Part shown: positions 6,503 to 13,942 of the stretch, in pieces
How the letters are laid out: each line of letters begins with the position of its first letter
How positions within the stretch are numbered: the stretch's first letter is position 1
Assembly (NCBI GenBank): GCA_903928275.1
Contig: CAIYQJ010000311.1
Coordinates: forward strand, 1 to 22,962
Direction: 5' to 3'
From: an uncultured Chloroflexota bacterium
Lineage (GTDB): Bacteria; Chloroflexota; Limnocylindria; Limnocylindrales; CSP1-4
DNA length: 22,962 nt
Program-made: the position numbers and the translations under genes
Notes under the pieces: generated by a model
Told to the model about the DNA's origin: nothing
The model's database searches: none
The model's input: only the letters and a program-made list of their open reading frames with translations

Positions 6503-8836
6503 ATGCGGACATACGCCCCGGCAGGGACCGAATCGGTCCTCGGCCGCATGCTCGATGAGCCGTCGCTCGCCCGGGGCGTCGTCCACCACGTGGTGGTGCC
6601 ACCGCGCGACGCCATCACCGTGCCCATCCCCGGGTGGCTGGACGCGCGCATCGGGTCGGGGCTCGCGGCATCGGGGATCGCCAGCCTGTACCGGCATCAG
6701 GCTGACGCGATCGAGGCCGTCCGGGCGGGCCGCGACGTCGTCGTCGTCACGCCCACCGCGTCGGGCAAGAGCCTCTGCTACGAGATCCCGGTCCTCCAGG
6801 CGCTTGCCGAGGATCCCGCTGCCCGGGCACTCTTCCTCTTCCCCACGAAGGCGCTCGGGCAGGACCAGGTCGCGGCTCTCCGGGGTCTCGCCTCCGCTTC
6901 GGGCATGGACGTGTCCGCCTCCACCTACGACGGCGACACGCCCGCCCCCATCAGGTCGGCGGTCCGCACCGCCGGGCAGGTCGTCGTCACGAACCCGGAC
7001 ATGCTCCACGCGGCGATCCTCCCCCACCACACCAAGTGGTACCGCCTGTTCGAGCAGCTGCGATACATCGTGGTGGACGAGCTGCACACGTACCGGGGGG
7101 TCTTCGGTGGCCACGTCGCCAACGTCCTGCGGCGCCTGCTGCGGATCTGCGCACACTACGGCTCGCACCCCATCGTCATCTGCTGCTCGGCCACCGTGGC
7201 GAACCCCGGGGCCCTCGCCGCCGCGCTCATCGGGCGCCAGGTGGAGATCGTGGACCGCGACGGGTCGCCCGCCGGCGAGCGCCACGTCCTGTTCGTGGAG
7301 CCCGCCCTCCTCGATGCCGCGACCGGCGCCCGCGGGTCGTCCCTCACGCTCGCCGCGCGATGGGCCCTCCCGTTCCTTCGTGCCGGACGCCAGGCGATCG
7401 TCTTCGGGCGGTCGCGGACATCGGTGGAGATCCTCCTCACGTCCATACGGGATGGCATGCGCGACGGGGACGGCTCGCTGCCGGGCCCCGCCAGGCGGGT
7501 CCGCGGGTACCGTGGCGGGTACCTGCCCACCGAGCGCCGTGCCATCGAGCGCGGGCTGCGCGATGGCGAGCTCCTCGGCGTCGTCGCCACGAACGCCCTG
7601 GAGCTCGGGGTGGACATCGGCGGCCTGGACGTCGCGATCCTCGCCGGGTACCCCGGCTCCATCGCCGCCACCCGCCAGCAGATGGGCCGGGCCGGTCGTC
7701 GGAACGGGACGTCGGTCTCCGTCCTCGTCGCGTCGGGCGCAGCCGTCGACCAGTACGTCCTGCGGCACCCCGAGTTCGTCCTCGAGGGCGATCCCGAGGA
7801 GGCACGGCTCGACCCGGACAACCTGCACATCCTGCTCGCCCATCTCCGCGCCGCGGCCTTCGAGCTCCCGTTCGACGCGGGCGAGGCCTTCGGCCCCGAG
7901 CCGGCGGACGAGCTGCTCGCGTTCCTCGCCGAGGAGGGACACGTGCGTCTCGCCTCGGACGGGCGCTGGTACTGGGCGAGCGAGAACTTCCCGGCCTCGG
8001 CGATCTCGCTCAGGAGCGCCGCCGAGGAGAACGTGGTCATCATCGACACCACGGGCGATGCGCCCCGCGTCATCGGCGAGGTGGACCTGTTCTCCGCCCG
8101 GACGCTCGTGCACGAGGACGCCATCTACCTGCACGAATCCATCCAGTTCCATGTCGACCGCCTCGACTGGGACGAGCGCAAGGCATACGTCCGGCGCGTG
8201 GCGGTGGACCACTACACGCAGGCGGACCTGGCCGTCACGCTCAAGCCCCTCGACGTGTTCGCGACGGAGGCCACCACCGGCGGCCGCAAGTCCCATGGCG
8301 AGGTCATGGTCGCGAGCCTCGCGACGATCTACAAGAAGCTCAAGTTCGGGACGAACGAGAACATCGGCTGGGGCCGCATCCACCTGCCGGAGATCGAGCT
8401 CCAGACCACCGCGTACTGGCTCACCGTCGAGGAGGCCTCCGGCTGGCGACGCGACGAGCTCGACGTCGCGCTCGTCGCGGCCGGCCGGGCCATCCAGGCG
8501 GTCGGGTCGGTGCTCCTCATGGTGGACCCGCGCGACCTCGGTCTAGTCACGCAGGTCCGGTCGCCCCACTCGGACGTGCCCACGATCCACCTGTACGAGC
8601 CGGTGCCGGGCGGCGTGGGCCTTGCCGAACGCCTGTTCGCTCGACACGACGAGATCGTGGCCGGCGCCGCGGACCTCATCGCGGGCTGCGCGTGCGACAC
8701 CGGCTGCCCTGCCTGTACCGGACCCCGGCTCGACCTCGGGTCGGACGTCGACGACCCACGCGCGCTCGCGCTGCGCCTGCTCGCGACGCTCGGTGCCCCG
8801 ATCGTCGCTCCGCGTCGCGGACGGGCCGCGGCATGA
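6503..8836 (+). CDS. mrfA: MrfA/YprA-type DEXH-box DNA helicase with C-terminal four-cysteine zinc site
   Basis: 777 residues; the ATG at 6503 has GGGAGG 6 nt upstream. A superfamily 2 helicase: Walker A TASGKS with K89, motif II DELH at 192-195, motif III SAT, then the second RecA-like lobe with TNALELGVDIGGLD and arginine-finger motif QQMGRAGRRNG. The C-terminal domain (DUF1998 type) ends with four cysteines, C729, C731, C735 and C738 (CxC-x3-CxxC), the zinc-binding pattern of the MrfA/Hrq1 group. In Bacillus subtilis MrfA acts with the exonuclease MrfB in repair of mitomycin C lesions independently of UvrABC; MrfA is a 3'-5' helicase. The next gene is an MrfB-type nuclease overlapping by ATGA, which strongly supports the assignment over other DEXH helicases such as Lhr. 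Expression may be damage-regulated through the palindrome upstream. Confidence 0.93.
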   Translation: MRTYAPAGTESVLGRMLDEPSLARGVVHHVVVPPRDAITVPIPGWLDARIGSGLAASGIASLYRHQADAIEAVRAGRDVVVVTPTASGKSLCYEIPVLQALAEDPAARALFLFPTKALGQDQVAALRGLASASGMDVSASTYDGDTPAPIRSAVRTAGQVVVTNPDMLHAAILPHHTKWYRLFEQLRYIVVDELHTYRGVFGGHVANVLRRLLRICAHYGSHPIVICCSATVANPGALAAALIGRQVEIVDRDGSPAGERHVLFVEPALLDAATGARGSSLTLAARWALPFLRAGRQAIVFGRSRTSVEILLTSIRDGMRDGDGSLPGPARRVRGYRGGYLPTERRAIERGLRDGELLGVVATNALELGVDIGGLDVAILAGYPGSIAATRQQMGRAGRRNGTSVSVLVASGAAVDQYVLRHPEFVLEGDPEEARLDPDNLHILLAHLRAAAFELPFDAGEAFGPEPADELLAFLAEEGHVRLASDGRWYWASENFPASAISLRSAAEENVVIIDTTGDAPRVIGEVDLFSARTLVHEDAIYLHESIQFHVDRLDWDERKAYVRRVAVDHYTQADLAVTLKPLDVFATEATTGGRKSHGEVMVASLATIYKKLKFGTNENIGWGRIHLPEIELQTTAYWLTVEEASGWRRDELDVALVAAGRAIQAVGSVLLMVDPRDLGLVTQVRSPHSDVPTIHLYEPVPGGVGLAERLFARHDEIVAGAADLIAGCACDTGCPACTGPRLDLGSDVDDPRALALRLLATLGAPIVAPRRGRAAA

Positions 8837-10182
8837 GCCTCGCGCAGGACCCCGCCGGATCGAGCCTGACCCCGACCGCCGTCGCCGGGGCCGGGAACAG
8901 CGGCGCGCGTGCCGAGCGGATCGCCGCGTCCGTCACCGGCATCACGCTCGGCCGCAGGCTCGCGGCGTTCCGCGACAGTCCGGGCCGCGTGCCCGCCGCA
9001 CGGCCGGCGAGCGCCGCTCGGCCCCTCGCGGAGCGGCTCGCGGCGGCGGTCGACGGCGTGATCATCGACGGACGAAGCGGTCGCATCGTCCGCGTCGACG
9101 CCGGGTCGCTGCCGCTCGCGCTCGATCGCGAGCGCCTGTCGTGGATCCCGGGGCAGCCGGCGCCGGATCAGCCTCTCGTCTGCCTCGACACGGAGACCAC
9201 CGGCCTCGGGACCGGGACGGGGACGGTCGCGTTCCTCGTGGGGATCGCACGCTGGGAGGCGGGGACCCTGCGCCTCGTCCAGCTCCTCCTGCCGGATCAC
9301 GGCGACGAGGCCGCCCTGCTCGACGCCGTCGCAGCGGAGATCGGGACCACGCCCGCCCTCGTCACGTACAACGGCCGCACGTTCGACTGGCCGTTGCTCG
9401 TCGCCAGGTTCCGGCTGCACGGCCGGGCGGCACCGTCGCTCGCCGCGCACGTCGACCTGCTCACCACGGTCCGTCGCCTGTTCCGGCACCGCCTGGATCG
9501 CGCCCGCCTCAGGTCCGCCGAGGAGGGCCTGCTCGACCTGCGCCGCTTCGACGACGTGGAGGGCTGGGAGATCCCCTCCCTGTACTTCGACTTCCTCCGT
9601 GGAGGGCCTGCCGATCCACTTGCCCGCGTCGTCCGTCACAACGCCGAGGATGTCCGGTCCCTCGGGCGCCTCCTCGCGTACGTGGACCGCACGCTCGCCG
9701 ATCCGCACGCGCGACCGTCGGCGCATCCCGGGGACCAGGCTTCCCTCGCGGGGCTCCTCCGCGCGCACGGCCGCCATGACGATTCCCTCGCATGCCTCGA
9801 CGGCGCCATCGGTGCGCTCCGCCATGCGCCGCATGCGGGCGTCGCGTCGGACCCGCTCGGGGCGCTGCTCTCGGCGCGAGCTCGCACGCTCCGGCGGCTC
9901 GGCCGGCCGGACGACGCGCGGGCAGCGTGGGAGGAGGCGGCGCTCGTCGAGGGTCCGGACGGGGCGGCGGCATGGGTGGAGGTGGCCAAGATCCTCGAGC
10001 ACGCCGAGCGTGACGTCCAGGGCGCGCTTCGTGCCACCGACCGCGCGCTCGCGCTCCTCGCGCGCCGACGGGCACTCGGAAGGCCGGACCCGCGCGCCGA
10101 GGGCCTTCTCCACGGGCGGCGCGCCCGCCTCGTCCGCCGGATCGAGCGCTCGCGTGGCGCGGCGCGCCCCCGGACCCGGTGA
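8833..10182 (+). CDS. mrfB: MrfB/YprB-type DnaQ-fold exonuclease with TPR-like tail
   Basis: 449 residues. The ATG overlaps the mrfA stop codon (ATGA at 8833-8836), so translation is probably coupled. After a poorly conserved N-terminus (1-110) comes an RNase H/DnaQ-type nuclease domain: Exo I LDTETTGLG with D119 and E121, a glycine-rich TGTGTVAFLVG stretch typical of YprB proteins, Exo II TYNGRTFDWP with D185, and Exo III RHNAEDV with H269 and D273. Residues about 305-449 are helical repeats of TPR character (for instance RHDDSLACLDGAI and RPDDARAAWEEAAL), probably for partner or DNA binding. All four acidic catalytic residues are present, so it should be an active metal-dependent nuclease working with the helicase in lesion removal. 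Gene pairing and domain order both match B. subtilis yprA-yprB; the damage substrate in this organism is inferred. Confidence 0.9.
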   Translation: MSLAQDPAGSSLTPTAVAGAGNSGARAERIAASVTGITLGRRLAAFRDSPGRVPAARPASAARPLAERLAAAVDGVIIDGRSGRIVRVDAGSLPLALDRERLSWIPGQPAPDQPLVCLDTETTGLGTGTGTVAFLVGIARWEAGTLRLVQLLLPDHGDEAALLDAVAAEIGTTPALVTYNGRTFDWPLLVARFRLHGRAAPSLAAHVDLLTTVRRLFRHRLDRARLRSAEEGLLDLRRFDDVEGWEIPSLYFDFLRGGPADPLARVVRHNAEDVRSLGRLLAYVDRTLADPHARPSAHPGDQASLAGLLRAHGRHDDSLACLDGAIGALRHAPHAGVASDPLGALLSARARTLRRLGRPDDARAAWEEAALVEGPDGAAAWVEVAKILEHAERDVQGALRATDRALALLARRRALGRPDPRAEGLLHGRRARLVRRIERSRGAARPRTR

Positions 10183-10215
10183 CGGCCGCCGCGGGCGTGG
10201 CGCCGGGGCGTGCCG

Positions 10216-11178
10216 TCAGCTGCGACGCGGGTACGTCCCGACGACGTCCGCGCGGGCGGGGCCGAACGGGCGGCCGACGCGCTCTCGGCCCACGCGCGCG
10301 AGGACCTGCTCCCTGTCCGGGACGCCGGCGAGCCCGTGGTCCTCCACCGCGAGTGCACCGGCTGCGGCGGCGACGCGCAGATCGAGGCGCGATCGCTGGT
10401 GTCCGGCGATGTGCGGGTGGGCGGCTGTCGCGACGAGCGCGGCAAGGAAGGTGTCCCCTGCCCCGGTCGGATCCACCTCGCGGTCGCTGAGCGTCGGGCG
10501 CCAGCGGACGGTGCGAGTCGGGCCGTCCGCGCCGAGCGTGAGGAGGAGCCCGCCGTCGAGGCCATGCGTCACGGCGAGGACCGCGCCGGGCCGGAGGAGG
10601 GTCGCGAGATCCTCCAGGGGAGTCTCCGGCGCGACGTCGTGATGGCTCACGCCGACGAGGTCGGCGCGACGCACCAGCTCCGACGGGGCCGGTGGACGAC
10701 GCGTGACGCGCTCGCCGTCGCGGAGCCGGCGGAGCAGGCCCTGCCACGCGAGTCCTACGAAAGCGCCCTCGCCGATGGGCTCGGCCCACGCGTCGCCGAC
10801 CTCGCCCGCCACCGGCGCGACCATCCAGGCGCTTGACGCCAACCACGATTCGGGCAGCGCGGGCACCGGGAGTGGGACGCCGACCCGGACGCAGGTCTGG
10901 ATCCGGCCCTCCGGCGTCTCGACGTTGTGGAAGACCGGCCCGGTCGCGAGGTGGACAAGGAGGAGGTCCACGCCCGCGTCCCGGAGGAGGTCGAGCTCGT
11001 GGGCGCCGCGGGCATCCGCGTCGACGCCGACGATGGCCGCGGTCCGGAGCCCGAGACGCGCCGTCGTCAGGGCCGCGTACGTGACGCCGCCCCCGAGCCG
11101 CCAACCGCGCGGGTCGCCGGGGGACACGTCGCGGCAGGCGGAGCCGACGTGGACCACCTCCGGGGGCGTGGTCTTCAT
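10216..11178 (-). CDS. PfkB-family (ribokinase-like) carbohydrate or nucleoside kinase
   Basis: 320 residues, typical for PfkB kinases. Visible are the N-terminal glycine motif WRLGGGVTYAALTTARLG with following GVDADARG, and the C-terminal PfkB signature DPTGAGDTF (236-244) with D242 as expected catalytic base and an anion hole formed by the GAG. The first signature departs from the common GGNxAN/GGAxAN form, having GGGVTYAA, which resembles inositol-kinase-like and uncharacterised PfkB members, so I do not assign a substrate. The start at 11178 is an ATG without a strong ribosome binding site. The gene converges on mrfB with 33 bp between the stops and diverges from the acidic-tail gene across an 86-bp intergenic region. 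Family certain, substrate unknown. Confidence 0.88.
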   Translation of the reverse strand: MKTTPPEVVHVGSACRDVSPGDPRGWRLGGGVTYAALTTARLGLRTAAIVGVDADARGAHELDLLRDAGVDLLLVHLATGPVFHNVETPEGRIQTCVRVGVPLPVPALPESWLASSAWMVAPVAGEVGDAWAEPIGEGAFVGLAWQGLLRRLRDGERVTRRPPAPSELVRRADLVGVSHHDVAPETPLEDLATLLRPGAVLAVTHGLDGGLLLTLGADGPTRTVRWRPTLSDREVDPTGAGDTFLAALVATAAHPHIAGHQRSRLDLRVAAAAGALAVEDHGLAGVPDREQVLARVGRERVGRPFGPARADVVGTYPRRS

Positions 11179-11210
11179 GACGGTCCGAGCCGGCCCCCGG
11201 TCGGACGGGA

Positions 11211-11218
11211 CCTATACT
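11211..11218 (+). promoter_or_regulatory. Candidate -10 box, possibly shared by divergent promoters
   Basis: TATACT at 11213-11218 on the plus strand would drive the 11265 gene with a leader of about 40 nt. The overlapping complement (TATAGG, 11216 to 11211) could serve the divergent PfkB gene. No -35 hexamer is clear on either side. Confidence 0.42.
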
Positions 11219-11264
11219 GCCGAACGGGCATCAACGCCTCCCCAGTCCCCATCGCGGAGGGACC

Positions 11265-11723
11265 GTGTACTTCTACGAGCTCCACGAGGGCGACGACCGC
11301 CTCCTGGCAGACGTCATCCTCGCACGCGAGACGGCCATGTCGCGCGAAGACTTCTTCGACCTCGTCCAGGAGGTCCGCGCCCGCGTCCAGGACGCGTTCG
11401 AGGAGGACTCGCTCGCCGAGGCGATCGCGGGAGAGCTCGAGCGCGAGCACGACTTCGTGTTCGTCTCGGACGACCGGATCGTCGCCTCGGTGCGCGTCTC
11501 CACGGTGCCCGCCGACAACGCGCTCATCGCCGAGGACGGGTCCACTGCGGCCCGCCCGAGTGCCGGGCCGTGGCCGGACGACAGCGACTCCGACGGCGAG
11601 GACGGCGAGGACGACGAGGACGGCGAGGACGACGAAGACGGTGACGACGACGACGGCCTGGACGAGCTGCCGGACTACCTGACGATCCTCGCCGACCTGG
11701 AACCCCCGTCGCGCCTCTCGTGA
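11265..11723 (+). CDS. Uncharacterised small protein with strongly acidic tandem-repeat segment
   Basis: 152 residues from GTG 11265, which has GGAGG 5 nt upstream. The first 85 residues look like a compact alpha/beta domain (MYFYELHEGDDRLLADVILA, later DFVFVSDDRIVASVRV) that I cannot assign to a named family. Residues about 106-131 are nearly all Asp, Glu and Gly, built on a repeating DGEDDE hexapeptide, followed by a short hydrophobic end LPDYLTILADLE. There is no signal peptide or membrane helix. Acidic tails of this kind often mediate contact with basic partners or cations, but that is inference. The gene is monocistronic between divergent pfkB and convergent ychF; only 22 bp separate its stop from that of ychF. 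Real gene by start signals and codon pattern, function unknown. Confidence 0.78.
   Translation: MYFYELHEGDDRLLADVILARETAMSREDFFDLVQEVRARVQDAFEEDSLAEAIAGELEREHDFVFVSDDRIVASVRVSTVPADNALIAEDGSTAARPSAGPWPDDSDSDGEDGEDDEDGEDDEDGDDDDGLDELPDYLTILADLEPPSRLS
11601..11654 (+). repeat. Three tandem 18-bp units coding for DGEDDE
   Basis: GACGGCGAGGACGACGAG occurs at 11601-11618, again at 11619-11636 with one change, and in a decayed form at 11637-11654; a half unit precedes at 11592. The units are in frame with the acidic protein, so length changes by slippage would keep the frame. Confidence 0.8.
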
Positions 11724-11727
11724 GGAC

Positions 11728-11742
11728 GGGGCCCGGCGCCCC
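11728..11742. terminator. Short hairpin between convergent genes
   Basis: GGGGC-CCGGC-GCCCC, a 5-bp stem in the 22-bp gap between the stop codons of the acidic-tail gene and ychF. It would work in either direction, but there is no T-run on either side and the stem is short. Confidence 0.28.
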
Positions 11743-11745
11743 TCG

Positions 11746-12849
11746 CTACCGGCTGAAGAGGATCTCGAGCACGTCGCCGTCGCGCACGCGGTAGGTCCGC
11801 CCCTCCGCTCGCAGCTTTCCGTGCTTGCGCGCCTCGGCCGTGGAGCCGAGGGTGACGAGATCCTCGTACGCCACCGTCTCCGCGCGGATGAACCCTCGCG
11901 CCAGGTCCGTGTGGATCGCGGCTGCCGCATCGACGGCGGTGGACCCGTCCGGGATCGGCCACGCCCTGACCTCGTCGGGTCCGGCCGTCAGGAAGCTGAT
12001 CAGCCCGAGCAGCCGGTACGAGAGCGCGATGACCCGATCGAGCCCCGACCGCTCGATCCCGAGGTCCTCCATGAAGGCGGCCGCCTCCTCGGGGGCCAGG
12101 TCCCCGAGCTCCATCTCGATCCGCGCCGACAGAGCGTCGACGAGCGTCCGAGCATGTGTGGATCGCTCGCGGATCGGGGCTTCGATCTCGACGGCTCTCG
12201 CGATGTCCCCCTCGCCGATGTTCGCGAGCACGAGCACCGGCTTCTGCGTGAGGAACCGGAAGCCGCGGATCGCCTTCTCCTCGTCGGAGGCGAGCGCCTC
12301 GTCCCGGATCGGGCGCCCTTCGACGAGCGACGCGTGCAGGCGCAGCAGGATCGCCTCCTCGCGATCGTTCGCCTCCCGCTCGGCCGGCGTCCCGTGGTGC
12401 CCCGACGTCTTCAGTCGCTCGAGCCGCTTCTCGGTCACGCCCAGGTCGGAGAGCACGAACTCGAGGTCGAGCCGCTCCACGTCGCGCCACGGATCGACGC
12501 TGCCGTCCGCGTGCGGGAACTGCGGGTCCTCGAAGGCGCGGACCACGTGGAGGAGCGCGTCGGCCTCCCGGAGTCGCGCGAGGTGCTCCGGGGGCAGCTC
12601 ATCGGTGCCCGCTCGTCCCTCCGATGCGGCCGGCGGGGCCGGGAGGTCGACGTACGTCACGTCGGCATGGACGATCTTCTTCGGACGGAAGATCTCCGCG
12701 AGGCGGTCGAGCCGCGGATCGGGGACCTTCACCACCCCTACGTGCAGCTCCATCCCCCCGTAGCCGCCGGTCTGGACGTGGCCGCGCGTCAGGGTGTTGA
12801 AGACGGTCGTCTTCCCGGCACCGGCGAGGCCGACGATCGCGATCTGCAT
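11746..12849 (-). CDS. ychF: YchF/Obg-family ribosome-associated ATPase/GTPase
   Basis: 367 residues, the normal length. The P-loop is GLAGAGKTT at 7-15, diverged from the usual GLPNVGKST of the family. The region READALLHVVRAFED, the base-recognition segment LVLANIGEGD (in place of the usual NxxE form), and a long coiled-coil insert follow. The C-terminus is the TGS-like domain that is highly typical: LISFLTAGPDEVRAWPI, IHTDLARGFIRAETV and a final RDGDVLEILF. YchF binds ribosomes and preferentially ATP in studied bacteria, acting in stress adaptation. The ATG at 12849 directly precedes the P-loop strand; there is no clear ribosome binding site. It lies 91 bp downstream of the hydroxyacid dehydrogenase gene on the same strand and might be read through from that operon. 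Confidence 0.93.
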   Translation of the reverse strand: MQIAIVGLAGAGKTTVFNTLTRGHVQTGGYGGMELHVGVVKVPDPRLDRLAEIFRPKKIVHADVTYVDLPAPPAASEGRAGTDELPPEHLARLREADALLHVVRAFEDPQFPHADGSVDPWRDVERLDLEFVLSDLGVTEKRLERLKTSGHHGTPAEREANDREEAILLRLHASLVEGRPIRDEALASDEEKAIRGFRFLTQKPVLVLANIGEGDIARAVEIEAPIRERSTHARTLVDALSARIEMELGDLAPEEAAAFMEDLGIERSGLDRVIALSYRLLGLISFLTAGPDEVRAWPIPDGSTAVDAAAAIHTDLARGFIRAETVAYEDLVTLGSTAEARKHGKLRAEGRTYRVRDGDVLEILFSR

Positions 12850-12940
12850 GGAGGAACCCCCGCTTCACGGTACGTAGCTGCCCGCGCGCCCCGGATGGTC
12901 GCGGGTGCGGGACCGCGGCGCGCCGACAGCCCTGCCGCTG

Positions 12941-13942
12941 TCAGTATCCGGCGTCGGTGTCCACCACGTTCGCCAGCGGCTCGCCGCGTCGGTACCGGCC
13001 CAGGTTGTCGCAGAAGAGGTCGATCGAGCGGTCGAGCACCCGATCCGTGGACCACGACGTGTGTGGGGTGACCACGACGTTCGGCATCGTCCAGAACGGC
13101 GACGCCGGCGAGAGCGGCTCGTCGCGGAACGCATCGAGGACGGCGCCGCCGAGTCGACCGTCCCGGAGGCCGCGCTCGAGCGCCGCCTCGTCGACGAGGC
13201 GGCCGCGCGAGACGTTCACGAGCCACGCATCCGGTCGCATCGCGGCGATCTCGTCGGGCCCGATGAGGCCGTCCGTCTCGGGGGTGAGCGGCACCGCGAG
13301 CACGACGAAGTCCGCGGCGGCCAGGAGGGCGGGCAGCGCCTCCGCGCCGCCGAGCACCTCGATCCCGGGCGGCGCCGCGGAGCCCTCCGCGCGTCGCCGG
13401 GTGGCGACGACACGCGCTCCGAGCATGGCCGCGAGCCCAGCGACCTCGCGGCCCATGCTGCCGAGACCCACGACCCCGACCGTCACGTCGCTGAGCTCGC
13501 GGCCCTCGAGCGGCTGCCAGGTGCGCTCGCGCTGGAGCTCGATGAGCTGCGGAAGCCGCCGGCTGATGGCGAGGACCATCATGGCGACGTACTCGGCAAC
13601 GGGCCGGCTGAAGACCCCCCGGGCGTTCGTCACGAGGATGCCGCTGCGGGCCCGAGCCAGCACCGAGACGCGCTCTACCCCGGCGGACGCAGAGTGGATC
13701 CACCGCAGGCTCGGCGACCGAGCCAGCAGGCGTTCGAGCGCACCGGGACCGAGGAAGCCCGAGAGCAGCACCTCGACGTCATCGAGCGAGCCGTCCGCGA
13801 GGCCCTCGCGCGAGACGCCGACGAGGCGCGAGCCGGGCGCGGCGGCAGCGATGCGGTCGAGGTCGCGGGCGCGGTAGCGGGCGGAAAGGATCGGCGTGAG
13901 CGCGATCGCCGTCGGCGTCCGCTGGAGGGATCCGTCGCTCAC
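12941..13942 (-). CDS. D-isomer-specific 2-hydroxyacid dehydrogenase family protein
   Basis: 333 residues. The GTG start at 13942 is fixed by its GTGA overlap with the stop of the preceding zincin-like gene. The Rossmann nucleotide loop is GLGSMG (159-164), and the catalytic triad is present as R246 (VNVSRGRLVDE), E275 (RDEPL) and H294 (TPHTSW). The arginines after the second strand (ATRRRAEG, 181-183) suggest NADP(H) rather than NAD(H), as in GhrA-like glyoxylate/hydroxypyruvate reductases. Which 2-hydroxy acid is used cannot be read from the sequence. It is last or second-to-last in a run with the CpaE-like protein, MurI and the zincin, and its coupling to them suggests co-regulation rather than a shared pathway. 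A 6-bp hairpin (12925-12942) spans the stop codon. Confidence 0.9.
   Translation of the reverse strand: MSDGSLQRTPTAIALTPILSARYRARDLDRIAAAAPGSRLVGVSREGLADGSLDDVEVLLSGFLGPGALERLLARSPSLRWIHSASAGVERVSVLARARSGILVTNARGVFSRPVAEYVAMMVLAISRRLPQLIELQRERTWQPLEGRELSDVTVGVVGLGSMGREVAGLAAMLGARVVATRRRAEGSAAPPGIEVLGGAEALPALLAAADFVVLAVPLTPETDGLIGPDEIAAMRPDAWLVNVSRGRLVDEAALERGLRDGRLGGAVLDAFRDEPLSPASPFWTMPNVVVTPHTSWSTDRVLDRSIDLFCDNLGRYRRGEPLANVVDTDAGY

Noticed and set aside
6449..8383. 644-codon minus-strand frame opposite mrfA
   Set aside because: Shadow of the helicase gene; the helicase motifs on the plus strand are unambiguous.
12925..12942. GACAGC-CCTGCC-GCTGTC hairpin at the end of the hydroxyacid dehydrogenase gene as a terminator
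   Set aside because: Only six pairs, overlaps the stop codon and has no T-run; could be chance. Mentioned only in the gene entry.
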